Shown: piece by piece, positions 38,101 to 45,081 of the stretch
Numbering within the stretch: position 1 is the stretch's first letter
Layout: every line of letters begins with the position of its first letter
From: DATLMR01 sp964615905
Lineage (GTDB): Bacteria; Acidobacteriota; Blastocatellia; UBA7656
Reading direction: 5' to 3'
NCBI GenBank assembly: GCA_964615905.1
Contig: CAZTUB010000020.1
Span: 1-64,000, forward strand
Length of the DNA stretch: 64,000 nucleotides
Translations under genes and position numbers: made by a program
The notes under the pieces: model-generated
The model's database searches: none
Told to the model about the DNA's origin: nothing
What the model saw: the letters and a program-made list of their open reading frames with translations, nothing else

Positions 38101-40244
38101 CGAATCCTTGCTTGAAAGGCGTTGCCGCTGCCTGAGTTTTGCACCGCAGGATTCAGTGCGATTCTCTCTGCGGGCAGCATCGACTGAGGAGCCTGCGAAG
38201 CCTGTGACAGAATAGGCACGCGCTCTGTGCTGCTGCATTCCTGAGTAATGTTTCCGTAATCGTTACCCGCCGCGTCTTTCCAGGTGAGGATTGCCGATAC
38301 TTTTAACTGTTTGCCATCGAACGACGACAGTCGCGCGAGATAGGCTGAATTAGATTCGCCTGAACTCTTTGCGCCGATGGCAGGAACGTTCCAGTTGAGT
38401 GTGGAAGTAAAGGTTTTGCCGGGCTCAAGATTGGTGATGGCAATGTTTGTCGAACTCCCATCAGGGAGAGTGACCGTTGCCATTCCGCCAGTCGCAGGCG
38501 CGCCGCCTATGTTGGTCACAGTGACATTGTAAGGAGTAGCTGTGCCCGGCCCGACACACGGCGCGGCGATCAACCCCAACGTCAGACGAGGCACCTGCAA
38601 ACGGCTGGACGAGGCGAGGTCAATAACCGGATATGCTTGACCGGCTGAGTCTTTATAGCTGACCGTCCCTGAAGAGAGGTATAAAGACGCGTCCGCCTTT
38701 CCCAGCCTTTTTTGGTACTCGGCATTAGATTCGCCCTCTTTGCGGGCGCCTATTACTGGAGCCGTGACTTGAAAAGTTTGAGCCTGACTGCTGGCAGCCT
38801 GTAAAACGTTAAAGCTTGCGGTAGCAGAAGGCGCGGGCAGGTTGATGAACTCCTCACTTATATTGAGGCTGGTTGCCGCAACAGTCGATCTGTTTGATAG
38901 GTTGACCGTGACGGTAACTCCCTGGCCGGGCAGCACTGTCGCAGTTTGAGTTTGTGATGCGGTTATCGTCGGCGACTTTGAGAAGATGTTAGCCGCGTCT
39001 TCTATAACAGCCAGGATAGTTCCAAAGCCGGGCTTCCCAGGAGTCGGCCCGTACTCAGGCTCGGGGTCTACTTTGACAACTACGAGCGCCGCGATGTTGC
39101 CGTAATCGCGCGCGCCGCTCTTATCCATGCTTGTAGTGACAATTACGCCTATATAAGAGGGGAGAGATTGAGGAGGGAAACTCTGGCCCGGCTTGGTGCT
39201 CCAGCAAGAATCTGTCAATTGGGGTGTGCCGCCAGTCCTCGCATTGGGTTGGCAGATGCGAAATTGGTTGACGGTGTCGGCGTACCCTTTGAAGTCGCCG
39301 TGAGCCTTGTAATCGCCCGCACTCACCTGCCTTGCCCACGAATGGCCCCAGAAATTTACTCGCTGGCCGAGGCTCAATCCCCCGGCGTTTCCGCCCCATA
39401 CTACGAACGCGGCTGGAAGATAACCCACGACCTCAGTCGACGCTGAAGCCGGGTTATAGCATTCATTACCTTCGAATGAAATTCTCATCTGCGCCGGGCC
39501 TGTCGCGGCTGCCGGTAGCGTCACGGCAGCCGTAGCCACACCATTCGCATCAGTCGTGGATGAGACCTCCACCACACCGATCCTGAAATTTAGCCTCTTG
39601 TTCGGTATGGGCTTGCGGTCATGAGCCTGGATCAAGACGGCGCTGACAGGTTCCGTCCCGCCTGTGGCGATCAACGCCCTGCCCGTATAGCGAATGATAG
39701 TGTCGTTGCGAATGATGCTCACGGTGGCGGAGTCCTGTGCGACAGAATAGCTCGCGTCACCGGTAAATCTCACTGTTAGGGCAATCGAGTCGCTGGCGGC
39801 AAGCGGCGTGATGGTTGCCCTTGCGACCCCGGTTGCGTCTGTAGCGGCAGAGGCGGTCTGGGAGCCTAGAATGAAATCAATCTGGCGGTCAGCTATTGCG
39901 TTGCCGCAGTGATCGCTCAGCAGAGCGGAAACAGGCAACGGCTCGTTACACCTGCCGGATGTGTGCCCTACGTAAATCAAGTTGGATGCGCCGGTTGTCA
40001 ATTGGCTGGTCGTCGCGGGGCAGGGGTCGCCCTGCGCCTGCCTTACCGGATCGGTCGACTCACCGATAATTTTGTCGCCGCCTGGTAAGACCGGCACTGA
40101 TTCTGAGCGACCAGTTTTATATTCTTCAAAGGCTCTGTTGAACGGGGCTGATGTGTGCCATAGCATTAAGCCGATCAACAATCGGGCGACAGTCAGACGA
40201 AATAGAGAAGAACGTGCCGGGGCGGCGAGCATCAACTTATTCAT
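29169..40244 (-). CDS. Giant secreted PKD/RHS-repeat protein (3691 residues)
   Basis: A 3691-residue surface or secreted protein. The N-terminus has a hydrophobic export segment ('LTVARLLIGLMLWH'). Two Ig-like domains follow, then CARDB-like domains (~420-900), one PKD domain (~908-1005), an NHL/Vgb-like beta-propeller ('GNVWASNRDGNSVLRIG', ~1015-1380) and seven tandem PKD domains (~1498-2150). From ~2270 comes an RHS/YD-repeat shell beginning 'FEDLNLPVAGLPIQLIRTYD', with dozens of 'YDxxGN' repeats. It closes with the RHS core 'LGLTYLRARYLNTATGRFWS' near 3450. The last ~195 residues after 'DRSGRN' are a distinct tail with one membrane helix. RHS shells wrap a C-terminal toxin in polymorphic toxin systems; here the tail shows no toxin motif I recognise. 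No immunity gene lies directly downstream on this strand. Confidence 0.92.
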   Translation of the reverse strand: MNKLMLAAPARSSLFRLTVARLLIGLMLWHTSAPFNRAFEEYKTGRSESVPVLPGGDKIIGESTDPVRQAQGDPCPATTSQLTTGASNLIYVGHTSGRCNEPLPVSALLSDHCGNAIADRQIDFILGSQTASAATDATGVARATITPLAASDSIALTVRFTGDASYSVAQDSATVSIIRNDTIIRYTGRALIATGGTEPVSAVLIQAHDRKPIPNKRLNFRIGVVEVSSTTDANGVATAAVTLPAAATGPAQMRISFEGNECYNPASASTEVVGYLPAAFVVWGGNAGGLSLGQRVNFWGHSWARQVSAGDYKAHGDFKGYADTVNQFRICQPNARTGGTPQLTDSCWSTKPGQSFPPQSLPSYIGVIVTTSMDKSGARDYGNIAALVVVKVDPEPEYGPTPGKPGFGTILAVIEDAANIFSKSPTITASQTQTATVLPGQGVTVTVNLSNRSTVAATSLNISEEFINLPAPSATASFNVLQAASSQAQTFQVTAPVIGARKEGESNAEYQKRLGKADASLYLSSGTVSYKDSAGQAYPVIDLASSSRLQVPRLTLGLIAAPCVGPGTATPYNVTVTNIGGAPATGGMATVTLPDGSSTNIAITNLEPGKTFTSTLNWNVPAIGAKSSGESNSAYLARLSSFDGKQLKVSAILTWKDAAGNDYGNITQECSSTERVPILSQASQAPQSMLPAERIALNPAVQNSGSGNAFQARIRVTNPDATTAEAAPFNLQGGGSSTAQTFLTAPAVAARQPAESDADYEARLRAADNRQIDFALELEWEDASGNRYGPLTDTLRSTEILPIVTVALTGPANAQSGDVITYTALCNNVGHADAVGVSLEITLPDGSTQKPQLPGGTLTPGASTQTAVNFTIPPDHPGGQINARATVNWRDASGNAYGYLSSSATTSVVNPNDPPVVDAGPDQTVVLPDAVSLRGTATDDGRPSGGTLTVAWSKVSGPGTVAFANPNQAMTTASFSAEGVYVLYLTASDSVLSASDEVTITVTLPAVEAPSYTETANFDQGGGVNINKDDYKHLHIHNTATGFNFIWVAVSSKGTVVKIDTDTGKVLGEYRSSPTGQPKNPSRTTVDHNGNVWASNRDGNSVLRIGLVENGQCVDRNGNGVIETSSGFGDIRAWTNAGGVDTDGGVETAADECIINYVRVSSGGTRHVSVNTANDVWVSGTSTRKFDLIDGKTGAIKRKEAAVGFGGYGGLIDKTGVIWSARSMLRWDTAKTLKGANGGNWRGYNHDSYGLCIDSKGNVWNTAWDGNEIRKFAPDGSLIGTFKHGHNSAQGCVVDGNDDVWVAHSLSSSSVGHLKNDGTFVGNVPVGNGPTGVAVDAKGKIWATNHNSRTVSRIDPKAGAIGADGATPVGAVDLTTVNLGGILYNYSDMTGSTIIGAPEGGTWTQVFDSRINNVEWGVIGWNGKLCGDGSLTVLAASSQDGKAYSAPVAVANGADIDLPNARYLKISVIFKRSASGESPFLYDLSVGTRGYTLPAVINAPPVVSAGPDQSATQPNSASLIGSVCDEGRLLGNKLSLSWTKVSGPGTVTFDDAHAPVADATFSEPGEYVLKLTASDSNMESSDEMTVMVFPPNDPPVVSAGPDQTISLTNGLSLSGSVTDDGLPANSSVTVSWAMLSGPGAVTFADSSAAVTLATFSEVGTYSLRLVGDDSQLANIDDMTVKVLPPNDAPIVSAGADLEIRLPQKATLNGTITDDGQPSGTLAITWSKVSGPGTVTFANAKVADTTATFNQPGTYILRVMASDAHLSSGDELTVVVKPANQPPTVSAGPDQTITLPDSASLSATASDDGIPEGSAVAIVWSKVSGPGIVLFSSSSEPTTSASFSEAGKYVLRATASDTALSKSDDVTITVQPNPVNLPPIVNAGPDQVITLPAQAGLSGTAGDDKQPAGSTLTVAWSKVSGPGTVTFSKPAALATAAAFSAAGEYVLRLTASDTALTSADDITVTVFPINNPPTVKAGADQTVMLPHSASLSGTVSDDGQPAGGALATTWSKVSGPGTVEFQDASAAATVATFSTNGSYVLRLTANDSKLGKSDDVTITVTPPNRVPTVSAGADQTIHLPNAASLKGSVTDDRLPPGKTVSTSWSKVSGPGAVTFANAKAAATSASFSDAGTYVLRLSANDTLLEASDEVLVTVTPPLPPPPAVSITSPADGGEITSRINVVGSVSNGTWKIEYSLGPDPASPGTAVWTTFASGTGPVSNGLLGSFDPTLLLNGTYAIRLTATDEAGQATSITRSTIVTGNQKIGNFIMSFEDLNLPVAGLPIQLIRTYDSRDKRRGDFGVGWTLEIKNVRLEKSVQLGRYWRESVSPGTLPSYCLQPTRPNIVTITLPDGRVYKFQATTVKQCQSVSPITFARFAFTPLAGTRGTLVPAAPIDVMVEGGIPGPVELVDSSNPELEIYDPTVFRFTDEQGLVYVIDQKSGVRSITDPNGNKLTINHNGIIHSGGRSVVFERDAQSRITRIIDPDGNAIVYGYDSRGDLVSVTDRENNDSRFSYNDKHGLVTILNPDGIQPIRNDYDDNGRLISHTDSFGKKITYTHDLSTRQEIITDRMGNIKLYEYDNKGNIVRFTDALGNATSYTYDSRGNKLTETNAVGKTTKFAYDASNYLIAKTDPLGNTTRYTYNSRGQRLTTTDPRGGVTSNTYDARGNLTSVRDAVGNVKSYTYGAGGRMLTQTGAKGEVTKFEYNAAGDLTKETDPLGNSVIYTYNKSGSQLSKTLSHTTPAGTVEQLVTRYKYDKSNRPVEVTYPDGTTAQTSYNKQGRKNAEVDPLGRVTSYDYDEMGRLIRTTYPDGTTEQSAYNAEGQAVSRTDRAGRVTRFGYDSLGRVIKTTFPDGTSASTVFDQAGRQIAATDPQGNTRRFEYDPNCGCNNLQTKVTDALGNAMTFTYDANGNRVSATDPNNHTTRFEYDALDRLTRTVYADSTFTANTYGPSGEVTSRTDQGGKVTRFEYNPLGWIVKAIDALGKETRFAYDEIGRQVSQTDANNQTTRYEYDKMGRRIKRVLPLGMSETVSYDAVGNLISKTDFNGKTTTYTYDAMNRLTSKAPNSSFGAPPVRFTYTPTSLRATMVDASGTTLYEYDSRDRLVKKATPQGALSYSYDRSGNLLGITSSNAEGVRVNYSYDPLNRITSVTDNGATTGNRQAAGTTAYTYDPAGNLSSYAYPNGVETRYTYNGLNRLTNASVTKTAPLASYSYTLGAVGNRLSVTELSGRKVAYSYDDLYRLTEEAISNDPAAESAGSIKYNYDAVGNRLARISTVAAVTSTNYSYDANDRISADLYDANGNTLKSGSNSYGYDFENRVSTLNNDSVKIIYDGDGNLASKTVNGVTTKYLVDDLNPTGFSQVMEEVVEGKVKRVYTFGHSLISQTQLIGGAWKTSYYGYDGQASVRFLTDGAGAITDMYNYDAFGNLIHSTGTTPNSHLYIGERYDADLGLTYLRARYLNTATGRFWSMDDFEGSLYEPQSLHKYLYGASDPLNKLDRSGRNWGMKLTVMLLALAFIAVLVTAGYIASLSMLPDPGPVQVDVLQYSHLDESAGGVIIELGAITRNKWPKYPEYRWVQWVRSNVAWRPGQVADQWWLDPTPNDDEKPYYETDEEAERMEHDWLSPYDTRFYDTPKRPRVLLSGGRQIYFDAKLSLVGVHTRGGSVYTELITYEYGFYIVPPLVFLKPLVRVRNNER
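33780..35750 (-). repeat. Seven tandem PKD-domain coding repeats (~280 bp each)
   Basis: Inside the giant gene, seven successive units each encode a domain with 'PPxVxAGxDQ' at its start, 'WSKVSGPGTV' in the middle and 'YVLRLTASD' near the end. An eighth copy lies apart near 37230-37520. They are coding repeats of clear domain origin. The bases diverge between copies, so recent slippage is not evident. Confidence 0.9.
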
Positions 40245-40719
40245 CGGATGTTCTCCAACTTGATAACCGCGGGAGTTTTCAGAGATGCCAGAAAGATTCT
40301 GGTTCTGTATTCGAAGGTACTTATCCCAAGCTTCAATTTACTGAAACGCCGGACACACAACCACGTAAGATGAATTACGCGCGCAATTATACACAGACTG
40401 CTGGCATTGCCAAGTGCTGCGGTGCAAAAAGTGGGGCGAGGTTGGGGTGAGGGGATGCGTTACCTGATCCCAGTCAGGAGCGTCTGCATATAGCTTGATA
40501 GGGTGGGTCGACGGCCGTAGCCCACGTCGACTGGTGCTGATGATATAAAGCAGGCGACTCCGATGCGGGCGTTTTGCTGCCTGGGCATCACCGGAGCAGT
40601 CGAACCCTTACGTATCGCCTTCTGTTCTTGCTTCTTGAAATACTTTCACAGGCTGCTATCATACAGGCCGCTCTTGAATATCATTTATATCGAGCACCTT
40701 CGGTAAAGGAGACAGATCA
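40245..40719. other. 475-base divergent intergenic region
   Basis: It separates the giant RHS gene (minus) from a secreted SH3-like protein gene (plus) and must hold both promoters. A small A/T-rich stretch lies near 40370-40400. I see no gene, attC-like site or strong hairpin. Confidence 0.45.
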
Positions 40720-41655
40720 ATGCTACAGAAGGGTCATTGTTTATTTCGTTTGCTGTTACTTATTTTCCTAATCTCTCTGCCTGCCATCACGGCGCAAGGC
40801 CAGATACCTCAATTCAAAGCCGGGGACCGTGTGCTGGCTTCGCCTTCAATGCTGAAAGACGAGAAATACTACCGGCCTTGTACGGTCGTCAAATTCGACC
40901 GGAGCGCGAATGTCTATCTTTTGGATTGCGAAGGCACAGAATACGCCGTTACACCGGATTACGTCCGCGCCGCAAAAAGTCAAACCTCCTCGGAAGAGAA
41001 TGAGCCTGCCGTCGTTGAAAAGCCGAAAGGTAACAAAGCCAAACCAGATGACAGTGCTGGACAATTTAAAGTGGGCGACCGTGTGTTGGCTTCGGTGACT
41101 GGCCTAAAAGGCGACAAATACTATCAGCCATGCACCGTAATCCGAGAGCTGAAAGACAACTCCTACGGGCTTAGATGTGACCCGCACAACGGGCAGCCCG
41201 TAATGGAGTATTCTGTCAGACCTGAATGGATTAAAGCATGGGAAAAGGCCACGCCTGAACCTTTGCCTGCCGAATGCCCGTTTAACAAGAATTACGGTAA
41301 GGTTTCAAACAAGGCCGTCGCTTCCGCTGAGCTTTTCAAGAGTGTGATTTTCGACTGGCAAAGATCGTCTTCGGATTTTTATGACTTCGGGCTGACGTTT
41401 TTAAATTTTCAGATTGGGACCACCTTCAAGAATGCCGCTACCGGAAATGGGCGGAAATTGGTTGACACCGCTCCGGTCGGAGCGACGATCTATCCGGTCA
41501 AAGCCAAAGAGCTGATTTGCCAGAAATCTTCGACGATCACCAAGCGCTGGGTACGCGAAATCGAGTACGCCTGCTACAAGAGCGAGTATGGCGAGTGGGT
41601 GTGCAAAAACGGTGCGCCGAAATATGTAGAGCAAACTTCGATTCCCAATAGATAA
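40720..41655 (+). CDS. Secreted protein with two SH3/Tudor-like repeats
   Basis: A 311-residue exported protein with a signal peptide ('LLLLIFLISLPAITAQG'). Two internal repeats of about 55 residues are obvious: 'FKAGDRVLASPSMLKDEKYY' (~32-51) and 'FKVGDRVLASVTGLKGDKYY' (~113-132), each followed by 'xPCTV' and a closing 'Y.V.P..(I/V).A'. This looks like a Tudor/agenet or SH3-like small beta-barrel that binds ligands, reused as a tandem. The C-terminal part has paired Cys ('ELICQKSS', 'EYACYKSEYGEWVCKNG'), which probably form disulfides in the periplasm. GGAGACAGATCA precedes the ATG. Function unknown. Confidence 0.7.
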   Translation: MLQKGHCLFRLLLLIFLISLPAITAQGQIPQFKAGDRVLASPSMLKDEKYYRPCTVVKFDRSANVYLLDCEGTEYAVTPDYVRAAKSQTSSEENEPAVVEKPKGNKAKPDDSAGQFKVGDRVLASVTGLKGDKYYQPCTVIRELKDNSYGLRCDPHNGQPVMEYSVRPEWIKAWEKATPEPLPAECPFNKNYGKVSNKAVASAELFKSVIFDWQRSSSDFYDFGLTFLNFQIGTTFKNAATGNGRKLVDTAPVGATIYPVKAKELICQKSSTITKRWVREIEYACYKSEYGEWVCKNGAPKYVEQTSIPNR

Positions 41656-41762
41656 ATCTTGCTGTCTGGTCTCAACGCGGACCTAAAAAGTTATAGAACG
41701 CGAAGAATAGAGCCAATGCCGGGGGCGGTTGGGTTTTACTTTTACCACTTCATAGCATGTGT

Positions 41763-42986
41763 CTACTTATGCTGCCCGGCTTTGGTTATATCCTCCAAGA
41801 CTTCTGGCTGCAACAAAATATCCTGGGTCGCGTTCTCCATCCCGGCGATAACAACAACTCGGTCGCCTAAGGCAATCGTCGGATAAGAGCTTTGTTCGCT
41901 CACCACACGCTTCTCAAGCGCTCCCTTTCGTAGATCTAAAACCCCCCGGACAATCTGCATTTTTTCTGCCTTCTCGTCCCAAGCTATGAAGACTTTCCCA
42001 TTAGGCAGAGCCGCTGTCTGCGCGTGCTTGCCCAGGTTCCGGCTGGTCTCAATCATCCTGCGAGGAGAATACGAAGCGCCCTTGTCGTTCGATGTGGTGT
42101 AATACAGACCTTGCCGCTCCCCGCCCGTGAACCAGACAACCGTGATCTTGCCGTCGCGGCCAATACTCATACCAGGTCCGGTAACAGGGCAGGCGTTTAT
42201 TTCCCAGCCGTCTGCGCTCACCCTCACGGGTATAAATGACTTGCCGCCATCCAGAGAGCGGGCAACAACGATGTCTCTATACATTCGCCCTGATGCAGGC
42301 ACGGTCCGATAGGCTAGATACAGTCTTCCGGCGGAATCTATCTGAATATTCGTGCGGCAGCACTCGCACACATCCGAAAGAATCTTACGGTCGCCTGAGA
42401 ATGTCTTGCCGCCATCAGTGGATGTGCGCATCCATATCTCCGCGCCTCTGTCTGTCACCTTCTTGTTTCGCTCGTCAATCCACGCCACATAGACGCCCCC
42501 TTTATCATCCACTGCGACAGATTGAAAGGCGTGGCCTGTCGGCTCACCAGCGGCGTCTGAGTTCAGGGTGATGGCTTTAGAGAAGGTCCTGCCGCCATCG
42601 GTCGAGCGCGCAAATCGAATGTCACCTTTCCATTTCGCCCGCTCGTTGGCCCAACAGACATAAACTTCCTGGCCCGCAGACACAGCCACCTTCGGCGGGT
42701 TCTCATTCCGCACAGTGGCGTCACCTTCGCGGTCATTTACGCGCACCGGATCGGAGAACGCCTTGCCATCCCTTGAATGCCGAAGCATAACATTGCTTGT
42801 GCCGCTTGCGCGTTGGATATATGCCAGGTAGAAGCCGCCTCGCCCATCTGACACCACGTAGGGGTTGAAGTTCCCATCTCCCACCGGCATCGAGCCATGC
42901 TGGTGCGTCTGGGCAACCACAGCAGCCGTAGAGAAGAGAATGAATAGTATTGCCGTCTGTACTCGCATCATTAAGCCGTAACTCAT
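41763..42986 (-). CDS. Secreted BNR/Asp-box repeat protein (sialidase-like propeller)
   Basis: A 407-residue exported protein with a beta-propeller of sialidase type. Asp-box motifs recur: 'SRDGKAF', 'STDGGRTF', 'STDGGKTF', 'SLDGGKSF' and 'SNDKGASY', spaced about 45-60 residues apart. The catalytic Arg triad and Tyr/Glu pair of true sialidases cannot be confirmed, so it may be a non-enzymatic propeller. A 'CECC' string near residue 208 is unusual and may bind metal or form disulfides. Several start codons are possible; I use the ATG at 42986, which gives a good signal peptide ('TAILFILFSTAAVVAQ'). Confidence 0.78.
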   Translation of the reverse strand: MSYGLMMRVQTAILFILFSTAAVVAQTHQHGSMPVGDGNFNPYVVSDGRGGFYLAYIQRASGTSNVMLRHSRDGKAFSDPVRVNDREGDATVRNENPPKVAVSAGQEVYVCWANERAKWKGDIRFARSTDGGRTFSKAITLNSDAAGEPTGHAFQSVAVDDKGGVYVAWIDERNKKVTDRGAEIWMRTSTDGGKTFSGDRKILSDVCECCRTNIQIDSAGRLYLAYRTVPASGRMYRDIVVARSLDGGKSFIPVRVSADGWEINACPVTGPGMSIGRDGKITVVWFTGGERQGLYYTTSNDKGASYSPRRMIETSRNLGKHAQTAALPNGKVFIAWDEKAEKMQIVRGVLDLRKGALEKRVVSEQSSYPTIALGDRVVVIAGMENATQDILLQPEVLEDITKAGQHK

Positions 42987-43057
42987 AATCTTTCGCAAAA
43001 AGCTATCTGAGAGCACAACAATGCACTGCTCTCATGTAATTTAACTCGCACCCTGGG

Positions 43058-43132
43058 TCAAAAGTCTAGCCTCAAGCCAAACCAAATCTGTTGAGGATTA
43101 TCAGTTGTGGTCTGCCTCCCGGCGATGCTGGC
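43058..43132 (-). pseudogene. Remnant of a TonB-dependent receptor C-terminus
   Basis: On the minus strand 24 open codons end in TGA at 43060-43058 and read 'GRQTTTDNPQQIWFGLRLDF', a textbook acidobacterial TonB-receptor end with terminal Phe. A TAA lies directly upstream in frame and no barrel precedes it. The rest of the gene has been lost, so this is a deletion scar in the patchwork region. Confidence 0.6.
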
Positions 43133-43254
43133 TTATGACTGCAGGTGTAGGAGGCCAGAAGCAACCACTTGAATAACCTGTTGGGTAACTTTATATGCCA
43201 CTGGACGGGCCTGACATACCGAGGGAATAGGCTTGGTGGAAAAGATCAAAAGGA

Positions 43255-43578
43255 TTATCTTTTACCTCGTTTTGCCAGGACTCGCAGCCAGTTCGCCAAG
43301 GCATAGTCCCCTTGTTCTTCCAGGCGTGATACCTGTTTCTCCAACTCCTGCTCTTTGGCTCGCAACTGATCGTTGATCTCGGCAAGCCTCTTCTCCCGAT
43401 CTGCAGCCCTGGTCCCTAGCCCCGCCTCTCTAAGCACCAGTGACACATACTGCTTGGTCAAATTCAACTCTTTGGCAATCTCTACTATGGACTTTTTCTG
43501 CGCTCTCAGTTTAATAACTTTCGACTTAAGGGCTTCGCTTTCCCGATATGTCCTTTGGTTTCCGTCTCGGTCAGGCAT
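43255..43578 (-). CDS. Small helix-turn-helix protein with C-terminal coiled coil
   Basis: A 107-residue protein with a clear helix-turn-helix ('KKSIVEIAKELNLTKQYVSLVLREAGLG', about 30-57), followed by a charged heptad-like coiled coil ('EKRLAEINDQLRAKEQELEKQVSRLEEQ'). The HTH resembles those of resolvase/transposase-type DNA-binding proteins, and the coil probably mediates dimerisation. I use the ATG at 43578; the frame is open upstream but into the promoter region of the divergent secreted-protein gene. It may repress that gene. Confidence 0.6.
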   Translation of the reverse strand: MPDRDGNQRTYRESEALKSKVIKLRAQKKSIVEIAKELNLTKQYVSLVLREAGLGTRAADREKRLAEINDQLRAKEQELEKQVSRLEEQGDYALANWLRVLAKRGKR

Positions 43579-43740
43579 GTACACGATCCCTCTCTTTACT
43601 TTATCTATTACATGAGAGGGTTCTAAATGCCTGAAAATACCCAGGTAGGAGCATTTATTGGCGCTATCAGAGTTGAATGGCTGTGTTACTGTCATAGCAG
43701 TCTGCAGCGACTTCAATTGCTACCGACCGAGAGGGAGAAG

Positions 43741-44226
43741 ATGACAAGCATATGGGCGGTTATGGTTGTAATGGCCTCGGTACTCTACTCATCCCCGGCT
43801 ACACCTGACCAGGATAAGCCGGTGTGGGTTGATGAAGTTGAGCAGGCGCTTAATGAGGGAGGGTGGCAGTCAGTAAGAAAACGAACGTACGTCGAAGAAA
43901 AGACAAAAAGGTTTCTTAGCGTTACGATCCAGTTAGTCAACGGTGAAACCGATGCAACCATCGATATCAAATTAAAGGCATCCACAAAGGAGGCACGCGA
44001 TCAATTCAAAAGTGCAGTGACGGCTTACAAGGTAACAAATAAGCCGATCACGCTAAACAAATTTAGCGGACTGGGCGAAGAGAACCTTCTTACGCGACCT
44101 GGGCTAGGGTGGTTAAGGATAACCTTTAGGAAGGGGCGGGCCTACATAGACGTATTAGCCCTATCGGAGGATACAGCAAGGAGCGTGGCGCAACTTGTGG
44201 CCGACAAGATACCTGACAGGAACTAA
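43741..44226 (+). CDS. Secreted hypothetical protein
   Basis: A 161-residue exported protein that I do not recognise. The start at 43741 is supported by GAGAGGGAGAAG immediately upstream and by a good signal peptide ('IWAVMVVMASVLYSSPATP'). The frame is open further upstream, but that part overlaps the divergent HTH gene. The mature part ('FLSVTIQLVNGETDATIDIKLKASTKEARDQFKSAV') looks alpha/beta and is small and soluble. Confidence 0.6.
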   Translation: MTSIWAVMVVMASVLYSSPATPDQDKPVWVDEVEQALNEGGWQSVRKRTYVEEKTKRFLSVTIQLVNGETDATIDIKLKASTKEARDQFKSAVTAYKVTNKPITLNKFSGLGEENLLTRPGLGWLRITFRKGRAYIDVLALSEDTARSVAQLVADKIPDRN

Positions 44227-44383
44227 AGATGCCGACGAAAATGGTCAACGGATGCCACGATCTAATAAACTCATGGACCTCGGTCCGGAAACTCTTCTTT
44301 TATGGCTCATCCGAGAATACCTTTGGGCCGAATGATGCGGAGCTTTAGACACCTGTGTGAACGTTGCTTTTGGAACAAAGCCA

Positions 44384-44956
44384 ATGAAAAGGTACTTAGA
44401 CTATTTGGTTTTTTTGATACTATGCCTGGTCCTCATTTACCCAATAGTTTGGATTCTGGCGAGTAGCGAGATTCTCGGAGAAGTTGAATTTGGTTACTAT
44501 GCAGATTTTTATAAGGCAAAGCGAGCCATACGAGAAACAGGATGCGCCGAACAAATTGAGTATAGCCGCCATGAAGATGTAACTTTGGAAGATTTTCATT
44601 TTAAGGTACACACTAAATCAGGTCAGGTAGTATTAGTCTGGTTTAATGAAGAGATGAATATCAACGAAGTATGTAATAAACCGGAAGGCATTATAGTATT
44701 AGGTCCGGGGCAAGGGGCTGGTGGGCAAAGTTATACTACTGAATATCTTTCAAACCATTTGAACGGAAAAGGGGTTCAGGTAAGGAACATAAGAGATTTG
44801 TTGTGCCACATCCGTGAATTAGCACCCATCTTTGAAGCGAATTATGGAGACGAAAGCATTCAGACGCTTTCTCACAGCGAAGCGGATTCTAATCGGTATC
44901 TGCAAATCCTGATCGTGAAAGAAGGTGAACAGGATTCATTCATCTATTCGAAATAA
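44384..44956 (+). CDS. Membrane-anchored hypothetical protein, A/T-rich
   Basis: A 190-residue protein with a single N-terminal membrane anchor ('YLVFLILCLVLIYPIVWILA'), then a soluble domain with 'FHFKVHTKSGQVVLVWFNEE'. No family was recognised. The start at 44384 places the anchor at the N-terminus. Its base composition is visibly richer in A+T than its neighbours, which suggests transfer from another genome. An attC-like hairpin follows about 57 bases after the stop. Confidence 0.55.
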   Translation: MKRYLDYLVFLILCLVLIYPIVWILASSEILGEVEFGYYADFYKAKRAIRETGCAEQIEYSRHEDVTLEDFHFKVHTKSGQVVLVWFNEEMNINEVCNKPEGIIVLGPGQGAGGQSYTTEYLSNHLNGKGVQVRNIRDLLCHIRELAPIFEANYGDESIQTLSHSEADSNRYLQILIVKEGEQDSFIYSK

Positions 44957-45013
44957 TCATCGCATATCTAATTGAGAAGGAAGGATATTCAACCGTGATC
45001 TGTGGCGAAAGCC

Positions 45014-45056
45014 GTCTAACAACCGCGTAGCATCACCGTGCTGCGACGCGCTAGGC
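45014..45056 (+). repeat. Compact attC-like site E
   Basis: GTCTAAC and GCTAGGC pair at six of seven positions counting one wobble. After unpaired spacers (AACCG and ACGC), CGTAGCA pairs with TGCTGCG around a six-base loop. The R/spacer/L layout is right, but at 43 bases it is shorter than usual attC sites. Confidence 0.55.
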
Positions 45057-45081
45057 GCTACAATAAGGCAGTTGAGTATCA

